Shown one piece after another: positions 1-7,408 of a stretch of 13,441 bases of DNA. The DNA comes from Candidatus Bathyarchaeota archaeon. Its GTDB lineage: Archaea > Thermoproteota > Bathyarchaeia > TCS64. Made by a program: the position numbers and the translations under genes. The DNA lies in NCBI GenBank assembly GCA_016934355.1, contig JAFGTA010000133.1, forward strand, positions 1 through 13,441, in the 5' to 3' direction. Positions within the stretch are counted from its first letter, which is position 1; the number at the start of each line of letters is the position of its first letter. The notes beneath the pieces are model-generated. The model did not search any database, was not told where the DNA came from, and saw nothing but the letters and a program-made list of their open reading frames with translations.

Positions 1-626
1 GGAAACTTGGGGGCGTCGCCGAAGCCGCCGTGCTCCTCGTCATACCTCAGCCTCATTAACCGGTATGCGGTGTCGAGGGTCTCCACACCCAGCTCCTCGG
101 GGCCGCTCACTGCCCCCGTGTTCAGCCCCTCTACAACGCTCTCCCCTATCTCCTCCAGCCTGCCGCGCTGATTTACCCAGTAGTCCCTGATCCGCGGCAC
201 AAGGTCGAGCATGCCCACAGCGCCGGGCCTGCTCACCCTCGGGATGTACGTGCCCGCGAAGAATGGTTTCCCGTCGGGCGTCATGATGATGGTTAGGGGC
301 CAGCCTCCTCCGCCGGTCATCATCTGGCTCACCGCCATGTAGACGCCGTCGACGTCGGGACGCTCCTCCCTGTCCACCTTCACGTTAATGAACGCCTCGT
401 TCATCAGGGCCGCGACCTCTGGGTCCGTGAAGCACTCCCGCTCCATGACGTGGCACCAGTGGCATGTGCTGTACCCTACGCTGAGGAAAATCGGCTTGTC
501 GCCTGCGGCGGCGTCCGTGAACGCCTCTTCGCCCCACGGATACCAGTCCACGGGGTTGTACGCGTGCTGCAGCAGGTAGGGGCTCCTCTCGTTGACGAGC
601 CTGTTACCCTTCTCCCCGCTCACCAT
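1..626 (-). CDS. DUF255 / YyaL-type thioredoxin-fold protein (partial, C-terminus outside window)
   Basis: About 208 N-terminal residues are visible from an ATG at 626; the gene continues past the left edge, and family members are usually 600-700 residues. The N-terminus carries the family signature: NRLVNERSPYLLQHA, then NPVDWYPWGEEAF, then STCHWCHVMERECF with a CHWC thioredoxin-like active site near residues 54-57, then VDREERPDVD. This is the thioredoxin-like domain of the DUF255/spermatogenesis-associated protein 20 family; the (alpha/alpha)6-barrel part of the family would lie outside the window. The biochemical role of the family is not settled. The start sits 7 bases after the nitroreductase stop, so this is the third gene of a redox operon with peroxiredoxin and nitroreductase. 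Family assignment is very secure; the role in thiol redox is inferred from the active site and neighbours. Confidence 0.95.
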   Translation of the reverse strand, partial: MVSGEKGNRLVNERSPYLLQHAYNPVDWYPWGEEAFTDAAAGDKPIFLSVGYSTCHWCHVMERECFTDPEVAALMNEAFINVKVDREERPDVDGVYMAVSQMMTGGGGWPLTIIMTPDGKPFFAGTYIPRVSRPGAVGMLDLVPRIRDYWVNQRGRLEEIGESVVEGLNTGAVSGPEELGVETLDTAYRLMRLRYDEEHGGFGDAPKF

Positions 627-633
627 GATGGCC

Positions 634-1203
634 TCACTCGCCCGTGTACGCGTTGTGGAAGGCGAACCTCTCCAGGGGGTACCGCTCGGGCCTCCGCGCT
701 TCAGTCTCGGCCTGATCCTCCGAGAGGTACGGGTGGATGGCCTCCGCCTTCCTGCCGACGTTCACCAGCGTGATGACCTGGTACCCGTCGGGTATCCCTA
801 GGGTCTCCCTGACCTTCTTGGGGCTGAACCCTGCGATGGGGTGGGCGACGAGCCCCCGCTCTGTCGCCCTGAGGATGAGGTGTGCCGTCGCCATGCCTGC
901 GTCGAACTGGTGGTAGGCGCGGTCCCTGATCTGGCAGTCGTCCTCGGGTCTGGTGAAGACGGCGACGATCATGGAGGCTAGCTCGGCCCACTTGTTGCTG
1001 CGGCTGAGGGCGCCCCACATCTCCTCGAGTCTGCTGCGTTCGTAGACGAAGACGAATCTCCACGGCTGGTGGTTGAAGCAGCTGGCAGCCAGTCCTGCGT
1101 GGGCTGCGAGGTCTTCTACGAGTTCATTTGTTATCTCGACGGGCTCGAGGCTCCTGTAGGCGCGGCGCGCGTGTATGGCGTCGGTTACGTTCAGGGATTT
1201 CAC
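634..1203 (-). CDS. Nitroreductase-family FMN-dependent oxidoreductase
   Basis: 189 residues, a normal length for the nitroreductase superfamily. The N-terminal basic motif (HARRAYRSLEP, residues 11-21) is the usual FMN-phosphate contact, and NHQPWRF (residues 44-50) is the typical second flavin-site loop. A GLVAHPIAGF segment follows in the middle, and an RYPLERF stretch near the C-terminus resembles the family's closing motif. Members use NAD(P)H to reduce nitro compounds, quinones or other substrates; the substrate here cannot be read from sequence. The start is GTG, placed immediately after the TAG of the peroxiredoxin gene with no spacer, and no other start is available before the flavin motif, so translation is probably coupled. 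It is the middle gene of the peroxiredoxin-nitroreductase-DUF255 operon. Confidence 0.92.
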   Translation of the reverse strand: MKSLNVTDAIHARRAYRSLEPVEITNELVEDLAAHAGLAASCFNHQPWRFVFVYERSRLEEMWGALSRSNKWAELASMIVAVFTRPEDDCQIRDRAYHQFDAGMATAHLILRATERGLVAHPIAGFSPKKVRETLGIPDGYQVITLVNVGRKAEAIHPYLSEDQAETEARRPERYPLERFAFHNAYTGE

Positions 1204-1686
1204 CTAGCCCCGAAGTTCTTTCAGCCTCGTCAGCACGGCGTCGACGTGGCCTTTGACCTTGACTTTGGGCCAGACGTGCGCTACCTTGCCTTCGGGGTCT
1301 ATCAGTATGGTGCTGCGGACGACGCCCATGTACTCTCTGCCGTACATCTTCTTCTTCTGCCAGGCGCCGTAGCTCGACAGAGTCTCTTTCTCCGAGTCGC
1401 TGAGCAGTGTGACGCCTAGCCCGTGCTTGTCGATGAACTTGGTGTGGCTCTCGGGGCTGTCCGGGCTGACTCCGAGGACCTCGGCGCCCAGTGCGTTGAA
1501 CTCATCCTCTGCGGCGGTGAACTCGAGGGCCTCCATTGTGCAGCCCTTGGTGCCGTCCTTGGGGTAGAAGTAGAGTACCACCCATCTGCCGCGGTGGTCC
1601 TTGAGGCAGACCTGCCCCTTTTCGGCGTCCGGTAGGCAGAACGTGGGGGCCTGGTCGCCTCTCTTTAGCTCGCTCAATTCGATCAA
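1204..1686 (-). CDS. bcp: Thioredoxin-dependent peroxiredoxin, PrxQ/Bcp family
   Basis: 160 residues, matching the PrxQ/Bcp (AhpC-TSA) family. The peroxidatic cysteine is C49 in YFYPKDGTKGCTMEALEF, with the expected upstream Thr (T46); the downstream SPDSPESHTKFIDKHGL and RSTILIDPEGKV blocks are also typical. These enzymes reduce hydrogen peroxide and organic peroxides using thioredoxin-like donors. Oddly, the resolving cysteine usually found five residues after the peroxidatic one is Leu54 here; the only other cysteines are C17 and C27. The start is TTG at 1686 (ORF frame open only from a TAA at about 1717). It fits a promoter TATA box at 1716-1724, which would give a leader of about 8 bases. 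A second TTG at 1677 is possible. First gene of the three-gene redox operon. Confidence 0.94.
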   Translation of the reverse strand: MIELSELKRGDQAPTFCLPDAEKGQVCLKDHRGRWVVLYFYPKDGTKGCTMEALEFTAAEDEFNALGAEVLGVSPDSPESHTKFIDKHGLGVTLLSDSEKETLSSYGAWQKKKMYGREYMGVVRSTILIDPEGKVAHVWPKVKVKGHVDAVLTRLKELRG

Positions 1687-1715
1687 CCAGAAACCGTGTG
1701 GATCAGAGGCTCGGC

Positions 1716-1724
1716 TTTATTTAA
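1716..1724 (-). promoter_or_regulatory. TATA box of the peroxiredoxin operon
   Basis: On the minus strand this reads TTAAATAAA inside a GC-rich surround. Its centre lies about 34 bases before the TTG start, so transcription would begin near 1694 with a very short leader. It lies against the stop codon of the upstream reductase gene (1728-1730), so the operon has its own promoter at the 3' end of that gene. Confidence 0.55.
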
Positions 1725-1727
1725 GCG

Positions 1728-3110
1728 TCAGTGGCTGTGCCCGGGGGCATGAAGATTGTATATGGCTCGCTGCACGACCTCGGGCAGCGCGGGGTGAATG
1801 TGCATGGCGTCTGCGATGGGGTACACCGATCCGTCGCCGGCGTGCATCACGTTGATTATCTCTTGTATTAGTATTGGTGCGAAGGGCCCGACTATGTGGG
1901 CGCCCAGTACCTTGTAGCTCTCGTCTTCGAGTACGACCTTGACGTAGCCGTCCTCCTCGCCCATCGCGGCGCCCTTAGCGGTGTCTATGTAGTTGTATAC
2001 CCCGACTAGGATTTTGAGCCCTCTGCCCTCGGCCTCCGCCTGGGTGAGCCCCACGGAGGCTACCTGGGGCCACGTGAACACCGCGTAGGGCACCTTGTCG
2101 TAGTCGAGGGGGTGGACGTGGCCTGCGGTGAAGCCGTGCCAGACGATCTCGGCCTCCTTGTTGGCGACGTGCTTGTACATGGCTCTGCCTATGGCGTCGC
2201 CGAACGCGTATATCCGGGGCTTGGACGTCACGTAGTTTTCGTCTACCTTTATGTAGCCCCTGTCGTCCAGCTCGACGCCGGTCTTCTCCGGTCTGAGCAG
2301 GTCCGCGTTACTGGCCCTGCCCGCTGCGATGAAGAGCGTGTCGGCTCCGAGCTTCATCTTCTTTCCTTCGGCGTTCACCGCCGTCACCGCGACGGCGCCG
2401 CCGTTTTTCCTCGCCTCCGTTACCTCGACGCCTGTCTCGACGTGCATCCTCTCCCTGAGGCTCGTGAGTAGTATCTCGGATACCTCTGGCTCGCCTTGTT
2501 TGATGAGCCGGGGGCTTCTGCTTAGCACGGTGACCTCGGTTCCCATGGCGTTGAAGAAGTGGGCCATCTCGCAGGCGATGAGCCCGCCTCCAACAATGAT
2601 CATGCTGTTCGGCCTCTCGTCTATTTCCCAGACGTCCCTGCTTGTGAGGTAGTCCAAGTCTTCGAGGCCCTCTATGAGGGGTATCAGGGGCCTGCATCCG
2701 GTGGCGAGGAATATGTTCTCGGCTGTGATCCGCTGGTCGCCTACCCTCATGGTGTAGTCGGCGACGAACTCGCCGCGGGCCGGGAAGAAGGTGAGGCCCT
2801 CGACCTGTGGCACGGTCTCCTCCATGGGTTTGCGGTCGTGCTCCACGAACTCTCTTGTCCGCTTCATTATCTGGGCGAAGTCGACCTTCTCTATCCGGGC
2901 GTGGACGCCGAGACGCTCCGCGTGCTTTATCTGGTTCACGAGGTCGGCGGGGTATATCACCATCTTGCTGGGGATGCATCCCCTGTTGAGACAGGTGCCT
3001 CCCAGCTTGTCCATCTCTACGAGGGCCACCTTCATGCCGCGGCTGACGGCGGCGTCTGCTATCATCATGCCGCTGCCGCTGCCCACCACGAGGACGTCGA
3101 ACTTCTCCAT
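1728..3110 (-). CDS. Pyridine nucleotide-disulfide oxidoreductase, mycothione-reductase-like
   Basis: 460 residues from the ATG at 3110. Longer readings of the frame add an unrelated leader that overlaps pyrI-pyrE, so they are rejected. FAD-binding GSGSG is at residues 10-14 and the redox-active disulfide C40/C45 is in GGTCLNRGCIPSK. A GGG nucleotide-binding motif is at 174-176, the second FAD motif YAFGD at 301-305, and the C-terminal catalytic HPALPE (H439, E444) is present. After the second nucleotide-binding strand the sequence reads LSRSPR, with no acidic residue; a basic residue there often means NADPH rather than NADH. GRASNADLL, the KHVANKEAEIV block and HPALPEVV resemble mycothione reductase (Mtr) more than classical lipoamide dehydrogenase. 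A low-molecular-weight thiol disulfide reductase is therefore plausible; dihydrolipoamide dehydrogenase remains an alternative. No 2-oxoacid dehydrogenase genes are nearby. Confidence 0.9.
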   Translation of the reverse strand: MEKFDVLVVGSGSGMMIADAAVSRGMKVALVEMDKLGGTCLNRGCIPSKMVIYPADLVNQIKHAERLGVHARIEKVDFAQIMKRTREFVEHDRKPMEETVPQVEGLTFFPARGEFVADYTMRVGDQRITAENIFLATGCRPLIPLIEGLEDLDYLTSRDVWEIDERPNSMIIVGGGLIACEMAHFFNAMGTEVTVLSRSPRLIKQGEPEVSEILLTSLRERMHVETGVEVTEARKNGGAVAVTAVNAEGKKMKLGADTLFIAAGRASNADLLRPEKTGVELDDRGYIKVDENYVTSKPRIYAFGDAIGRAMYKHVANKEAEIVWHGFTAGHVHPLDYDKVPYAVFTWPQVASVGLTQAEAEGRGLKILVGVYNYIDTAKGAAMGEEDGYVKVVLEDESYKVLGAHIVGPFAPILIQEIINVMHAGDGSVYPIADAMHIHPALPEVVQRAIYNLHAPGHSH

Positions 3111-3130
3111 GGGTTGAAAGCTGATCGGGT

Positions 3131-3140
3131 GAATAAAAAC
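3131..3140 (-). promoter_or_regulatory. TATA box of the disulfide reductase gene
   Basis: The minus strand reads GTTTTTATTC, centred 25-26 bases before the ATG at 3110, which predicts a leaderless mRNA. The same T-run follows a small palindrome (TGAGT-G-ACTCA) at the pyrI-pyrE stop codon, so it could also help end the upstream transcript. Confidence 0.55.
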
Positions 3141-3147
3141 CGGTGAG

Positions 3148-4386
3148 TCACTCAAGCTTGACGGTGCCGTACCTGCCGTAGTACTGCAGCCAGAGGCGCC
3201 GCATCTCCTCGCTGAGGCTTCCCTTGATGAGCCCATAGATGGTTGAGATGTTCTGTATGCTGTGCACCCTTAGCCCGAGCTCCCGCTCCAGGTACTGGAC
3301 TGCGCTTATGTCCTCGACGTTCTCCTTGTCGCCGAGCCGCTCCTGCCTGTCCACGGCTATTACGAGGCCGACCACCTCGTGGTCGCCCAGCATCCTGAGC
3401 TTCTCGATGGTCTCGACCTTTGTTATTCCCGTGGTTATGGTGTCGTCCACCACCAGCAGCCGCTGCCCGGGCTTGAAGTACCCTGAGCCTACGAGCACCC
3501 TGTCCGCGCTGAGGTCTCCGTAGTCCTTGGCCTCCTTGCGGTCGTACATGTAGCGTTTGTCCATTCCGTAGAGCTCGTTAAGCCCCTCGCATGTGAGTGC
3601 TGCTAGGCTTATCCCCTTGTAGCTTGGCCCGAAGACGTAGTCGAAGTCGGGTATCTTGCCCTCCTCGACCAGTAGCGCTATGTAGCTTGCGAACGCCCAC
3701 TTGAGTTTGCCGAGGCTCTCCCCGTCGGTGAGGGCGCCCAGGTTGACGAAGTAGGGGCTGGGTCGCCCGCTCTTGAGCATGAACGGCTGGTCGGGGCTCC
3801 TTGGGAACCTTAGGGCGCCTCCCTTGATGAGGACATCGAGGAAGACGCTCTCGATCTTGCCTTTGTTGACGAGGCCGCGTCGCTCTATCCTGAAGCTCTC
3901 GCTCTGGATGCTGTCCCTGATGGTGCCGTAGTAGGTGACGCTTCCGCAGAGGGTGCAGTGGAGCTTCGTCTCCTCGAGGACGTTGCCCTTCTCGACGCGG
4001 AACACGGTGTTTGGTGCGCCGTACCGCGCGTTGGTGGGGCACAGGGTGTTGGGGCAGTTGAACGTGCCTTCCATGGTCCCGGGGAGTGAGATGACGCGCT
4101 TCTCCTTGACCTGCCAGTCGCTGATTATGTTGAGTGTGGCGTCGGGGGCGACGAAGGCTATGACGTCTATCTCGCTGCTTGTGAGGTAGGTTCCCTCCAC
4201 CTTTATGAGGTCCTTGCTGCCCATGCTTCCGCTTGGGACGTTCTGTGCTATGAGTGCCCGTGCGTCCCCCGGCAGCTTCAGCAGCCTGAGCACCTGGAAC
4301 GCCCTGCCCGCGGGGATATGGTCGATGACTATGCCGTTCTCTATCTTGCTTACGAGTAGCTCCCTGTCCGACAAACGATTACCCAT
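3148..4386 (-). CDS. PyrI-PyrE fusion: aspartate carbamoyltransferase regulatory domain joined to orotate phosphoribosyltransferase
   Basis: 412 residues with two clear domains. Residues about 10-155 are PyrI: ENGIVIDHIPAG, then NVPSGSMGSKDLIKVE, then a four-cysteine zinc site C111/C116 (CPNTLC) and C144/C147 (CTLC), as in the aspartate carbamoyltransferase regulatory chain. Residues about 180-400 are PyrE: KSGRPSPYFVNLG, FGPSYKGISLAAL, the catalytic-loop motif YDRKEAKDYGD (K284, K287) and the PRPP-binding VVDDTITTG (312-320). PyrI normally binds catalytic PyrB chains and mediates nucleotide allostery; PyrE makes orotidine 5'-phosphate from orotate and PRPP. Motifs of both halves look intact and the frame is continuous, so this is a true fusion and not a read-through artefact. 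No pyrB or other pyr gene is visible here. A TATA-like GGTTTTTCA about 25 bases before the ATG suggests a leaderless transcript. Confidence 0.93.
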   Translation of the reverse strand: MGNRLSDRELLVSKIENGIVIDHIPAGRAFQVLRLLKLPGDARALIAQNVPSGSMGSKDLIKVEGTYLTSSEIDVIAFVAPDATLNIISDWQVKEKRVISLPGTMEGTFNCPNTLCPTNARYGAPNTVFRVEKGNVLEETKLHCTLCGSVTYYGTIRDSIQSESFRIERRGLVNKGKIESVFLDVLIKGGALRFPRSPDQPFMLKSGRPSPYFVNLGALTDGESLGKLKWAFASYIALLVEEGKIPDFDYVFGPSYKGISLAALTCEGLNELYGMDKRYMYDRKEAKDYGDLSADRVLVGSGYFKPGQRLLVVDDTITTGITKVETIEKLRMLGDHEVVGLVIAVDRQERLGDKENVEDISAVQYLERELGLRVHSIQNISTIYGLIKGSLSEEMRRLWLQYYGRYGTVKLE

Positions 4387-4405
4387 TAGAGCAGGTGGGC
4401 GGCGC

Positions 4406-4414
4406 TGAAAAACC
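4406..4414 (-). promoter_or_regulatory. Possible TATA box of the pyrI-pyrE gene
   Basis: The minus strand reads GGTTTTTCA, centred about 24-26 bases upstream of the ATG at 4386. It is the only T-rich stretch in an otherwise GC-rich leader, apart from the terminator-like run slightly further up. Confidence 0.4.
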
Positions 4415-4423
4415 TTGCTGATG

Positions 4424-4435
4424 AAAAAAGGGGGG
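4424..4435 (-). terminator. C-run plus T-run, likely transcription terminator of the surface-protein gene
   Basis: The minus strand reads CCCCCCTTTTTT, beginning 9 bases after the stop codon of the 950-residue protein. Archaeal RNA polymerase commonly terminates in such U-tracts without a stem. It sits between this gene and the pyrI-pyrE promoter. Confidence 0.5.
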
Positions 4436-4444
4436 ATTGGTTTG

Positions 4445-7297
4445 CTATGGGTCTGGGTGTACCTCGGCGCAGAACTCGACGTCCACCAACTTGTAGCAGA
4501 GGCCCAGCTCGTAGGCTTCCTGCTCGATCTCTAACGTGCTCGCCGCGACGTTGCCGTCGTAGATGCCGTCCTTGAAGTTGGTTCCGGCTCCCGAGCACTC
4601 GGTGAACTGGCCTAGGAACTCCTCTACGTGGAAGCCCACCGGGTGCAGCGTGCCGTAGTCTATCCTGAGCACGATGGTGGTGACTCCTTTCTGGAACTCC
4701 TGAAGCCACGCGAGGCCGCCTCCCCTGAGGAAGTAGCTTGCGTAGTACGTGTCCTCCGCGGTGTACCCGTAGACTATGAAGCCGACTGTCTCGTTGAGGT
4801 CCTTGTACGTCGATATTATGGCGTAGCCCACGTCGTCGTCGATGACGGTGCTTTCGTACCAGAGCTCGTCGACTGGCTTGTCGGGTAGCCCGATGGTTCT
4901 ACTCCAGCATCCCGGCGCGTAGAAGCCTTCTCCGTACTCGCTGTAGACGAACGCGTCGGTGAAGTCGTTGTAGTACTCGGCCGCCAGGTTGACTATGGGG
5001 CCTCCCACAACCATCACGTTGCTGCTGCTGATGGCGTACGGGTTGATCCACGTCATGTCCCAGTCGTCGGGGGTGCTCCAGTCGTCCTTGAAGGCTATCC
5101 TGCCGTCGTCCATCCTGAAGTCGCCGTCGAAGGGCCTCAGAACGTAGGGGATGGCTGGCCCGAATATCTCGGCCTCTACGTCGAGGCCGCTGAGCCAGGT
5201 CTCCTTGTTCTTCCAGTCGGCCCACGTGGCGCTCATCATGGCGGAGCCTATCGAGTCGGACGCCAGAGACTCTTCGCCTATGACGAGCCACTCCCACCTG
5301 CCGTCGTGCAGTTGGCCGTCGCCGGTCAACGTCGTCGAGTACAGCACCTTGTAGTAGTCGTATCCCGTGAGGTCGGTGGTGATCATTATCGTGTCTATGG
5401 AAGCCGTGTAGTCCTCTTCTCTCATGAGCAGCTTAGCCTCGTTGGTGCCGGTCGAGTCGTACACTATGACCTTCTCGGAGTCCATGCAGTACTCACCCCA
5501 CTTCATGGGGAACAGCACCTCATGCTTTCCCAGGAGGCACAGCCTCTCGTTGCCGTACTTGTCGTAGAGGTGCGCCTTCAGCGTGATGGTGTCCGCCATC
5601 GCGTCCTTCTGGCACCACCTGAACGTGTCCTTGTGCGCGGCGTCCTTGAGGTCCCAAGGGTTGAAGATCTCGTTGAGCTGGTACTTTACCTCCTCGTCGA
5701 TCTTGAAGAAGTTGTTACCGTCCATGTCGGGGTCTACGGCGTCGTTGTTGTCTGTTATGCCGTGGATCGAGACGCACCTGAACTGGTGGCTCGACTTGTC
5801 GGGCTCTATCCAGTCAAGGTCGAAGTCCCACTCGGCGAACACGTATGGAACCCTGGGCTCGGCGTACATCCCGTAGCTCTCTACGGGGAGATGCTCGAAC
5901 ATGTCCTCGCAGCATGGCATCGGTATCGGCTCGTGCGGGACGTGGCCCATCATCTCCCTCTTGAAGACCAGGAGGAACATGTCGCCGGGCTCCCAGCTGC
6001 CGTCGTCGATTATGACGTGGTTCAGGACATCGTCCCATATCCAGTCGTCGTCGATGACTACCATCCAGTCGCCGATGTCTTCGTCCCACCTGAACACCCA
6101 GGGGGCGGCGCTCCACTCGCCCGCGCCTCTCGGGTACTCTACGAGCACCTCGTCGGGTATTCTCAGCGAGAGCGTGTTGTCGAGGTTCCACTTGTAGTAG
6201 TAGTACCACTGGTTCTGCACCAAGTCGCCCTGATCGAGGACCTCGATCTCCTGCTCCTTGGTCTCCATGGTGGTCAGGTAGTTAGGCAGGTCGTCCTGCC
6301 CTACTCTCGAAAGCGGCAGGTCGGTGTTGTCGACCCACTTGCTTATCAGCGTGGGCCAGTATGCCGCGAACCCTACGAGGTCCTCGTCGTCCGCGATTAT
6401 CTGGCATAGGTCGTACGTCACCTCGTGTTCCTGCATCCATGCCTCCGAGCTGTCCACTGTGTAGAACGGGTGCTTGTTGTACTTGGTCTCGAGGTCGTTA
6501 TAGAACTCGGCGTAGCTGAAGCTGTTGGTCTCGTCGCCGAGGTCCCACTGGCCTCTCTGGCTGAACTCGATCTGGAACGGTGTGGTCATCTTGTTTTCGT
6601 CGATGCGCTTGATGTCCTTGATCTCCATGACGTACTTCTTGACCTTGTTGAAGACCAGCTGGATCGTGAGCTCGACCAGCGCCTGATTGTCCGGGGGCGC
6701 CTTGTCGTAGATCCTCGTCCTCAGCAGGTAGATGGACTTCCTCGGCCCGTCGTAGATGAGGCGTATGTCGTCGGTCTCGGCGTAGCCGTTGGTGCGTCTG
6801 CCGCCGTGGGTGTCCCCGGGCGCGCTGGCGTCCTTGCTCTGCTGCATGTTACGCCAGTTTCCGCCGATTGCCTCGGTTGCGGGTGGGCTGGGGCCTGACC
6901 ACAGGTCAGAGAACAGCGCGTAGGCCCAGATGTTCTTCAGGTGACCCTGGTCGACGTAGTGTATGTCCATGACCCAGCCGTTGCTCCACTTGTTCATGGG
7001 CACAGCCGGGTTGGCGAAGACGTCCACTCCGTCGTACATGAGGCCTATGGTGTCGTTCCCGTCGATGAGTTCGCCGTACTTTGAGAACCCGATGTAGAGG
7101 TTCTTCTCCTCCCATGGGTAGAGTATGTACGTGTCTGCGGCGAGCACCCCGTCCGCGTTCATGTAGTCCTCGTGCCCCGGTATGTTTGGCGGGGTTGCCG
7201 CCATCACAGCGGGGAGCAGAGACGATAGCGCCAGTATGAGTATTGCGATTGCTGATGCTACTGTTTTACTATTTACTAGTTTTCTCGTTGTATCCAT
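4445..7297 (-). CDS. Large exported surface protein, probable S-layer or cell-envelope protein
   Basis: 950 residues. The N-terminus is a clear Sec-type signal peptide: basic TTRK, a hydrophobic core at about residues 13-31, and a likely cut after A33 (AVMA). The mature chain is very acidic and rich in Trp, Tyr and Asp, as expected for an extracellular beta-rich protein. There is no C-terminal membrane anchor; it ends in a cysteine-containing LCYKLVDVEFCAEVHPDP. A VVGGPIVNLAAEYYNDF segment near residue 765 resembles the GGP motif seen in archaeal S-layer C-terminal regions. About two N-glycosylation sequons were noticed (NDT and NET). An AT-rich promoter and a T-run terminator bracket it as a single-gene unit. 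The S-layer call rests on signal peptide, size, composition and neighbouring glycosyltransferases; no catalytic motif was recognised. Confidence 0.8.
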   Translation of the reverse strand: MDTTRKLVNSKTVASAIAILILALSSLLPAVMAATPPNIPGHEDYMNADGVLAADTYILYPWEEKNLYIGFSKYGELIDGNDTIGLMYDGVDVFANPAVPMNKWSNGWVMDIHYVDQGHLKNIWAYALFSDLWSGPSPPATEAIGGNWRNMQQSKDASAPGDTHGGRRTNGYAETDDIRLIYDGPRKSIYLLRTRIYDKAPPDNQALVELTIQLVFNKVKKYVMEIKDIKRIDENKMTTPFQIEFSQRGQWDLGDETNSFSYAEFYNDLETKYNKHPFYTVDSSEAWMQEHEVTYDLCQIIADDEDLVGFAAYWPTLISKWVDNTDLPLSRVGQDDLPNYLTTMETKEQEIEVLDQGDLVQNQWYYYYKWNLDNTLSLRIPDEVLVEYPRGAGEWSAAPWVFRWDEDIGDWMVVIDDDWIWDDVLNHVIIDDGSWEPGDMFLLVFKREMMGHVPHEPIPMPCCEDMFEHLPVESYGMYAEPRVPYVFAEWDFDLDWIEPDKSSHQFRCVSIHGITDNNDAVDPDMDGNNFFKIDEEVKYQLNEIFNPWDLKDAAHKDTFRWCQKDAMADTITLKAHLYDKYGNERLCLLGKHEVLFPMKWGEYCMDSEKVIVYDSTGTNEAKLLMREEDYTASIDTIMITTDLTGYDYYKVLYSTTLTGDGQLHDGRWEWLVIGEESLASDSIGSAMMSATWADWKNKETWLSGLDVEAEIFGPAIPYVLRPFDGDFRMDDGRIAFKDDWSTPDDWDMTWINPYAISSSNVMVVGGPIVNLAAEYYNDFTDAFVYSEYGEGFYAPGCWSRTIGLPDKPVDELWYESTVIDDDVGYAIISTYKDLNETVGFIVYGYTAEDTYYASYFLRGGGLAWLQEFQKGVTTIVLRIDYGTLHPVGFHVEEFLGQFTECSGAGTNFKDGIYDGNVAASTLEIEQEAYELGLCYKLVDVEFCAEVHPDP

Positions 7298-7327
7298 TGC
7301 GTTTCCCAGAAAATATCAATTTTTTAA

Positions 7328-7350
7328 CTTTAATAAACAATAATATAACA
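7328..7350 (-). promoter_or_regulatory. AT-rich promoter of the surface-protein gene
   Basis: In the minus direction this contains TTATATTATTG followed by TTTATTAAAG (7328-7337). The latter is centred about 36 bases before the ATG at 7297, so transcription would start near 7307 with a leader of about 10 bases (GGGAAACGCA). This is one of the most AT-rich tracts in the left 10 kb, which fits a strongly expressed gene. Which of the two boxes is used is uncertain. Confidence 0.5.
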
Positions 7351-7408
7351 AGTCGCACGGGGTTAGGGGACAACTACTATAATAGAGCGGTGTGCAGAAT
7401 CACGTCAT

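Noticed and set aside
3111..3236. N-terminal extension of the disulfide reductase to 3236
   Set aside because: The added 42 residues are low-complexity, overlap the pyrI-pyrE 3' end and precede the TATA box; the family begins at MEKFDVLVVGSGSG.
5306..6409. Long plus-strand frame (367 codons) inside the surface-protein gene
   Set aside because: It is antisense to a gene with signal peptide and coherent protein character; its translation is Val/Leu/Arg-rich with no domain, a usual shadow of GC-rich codon bias.
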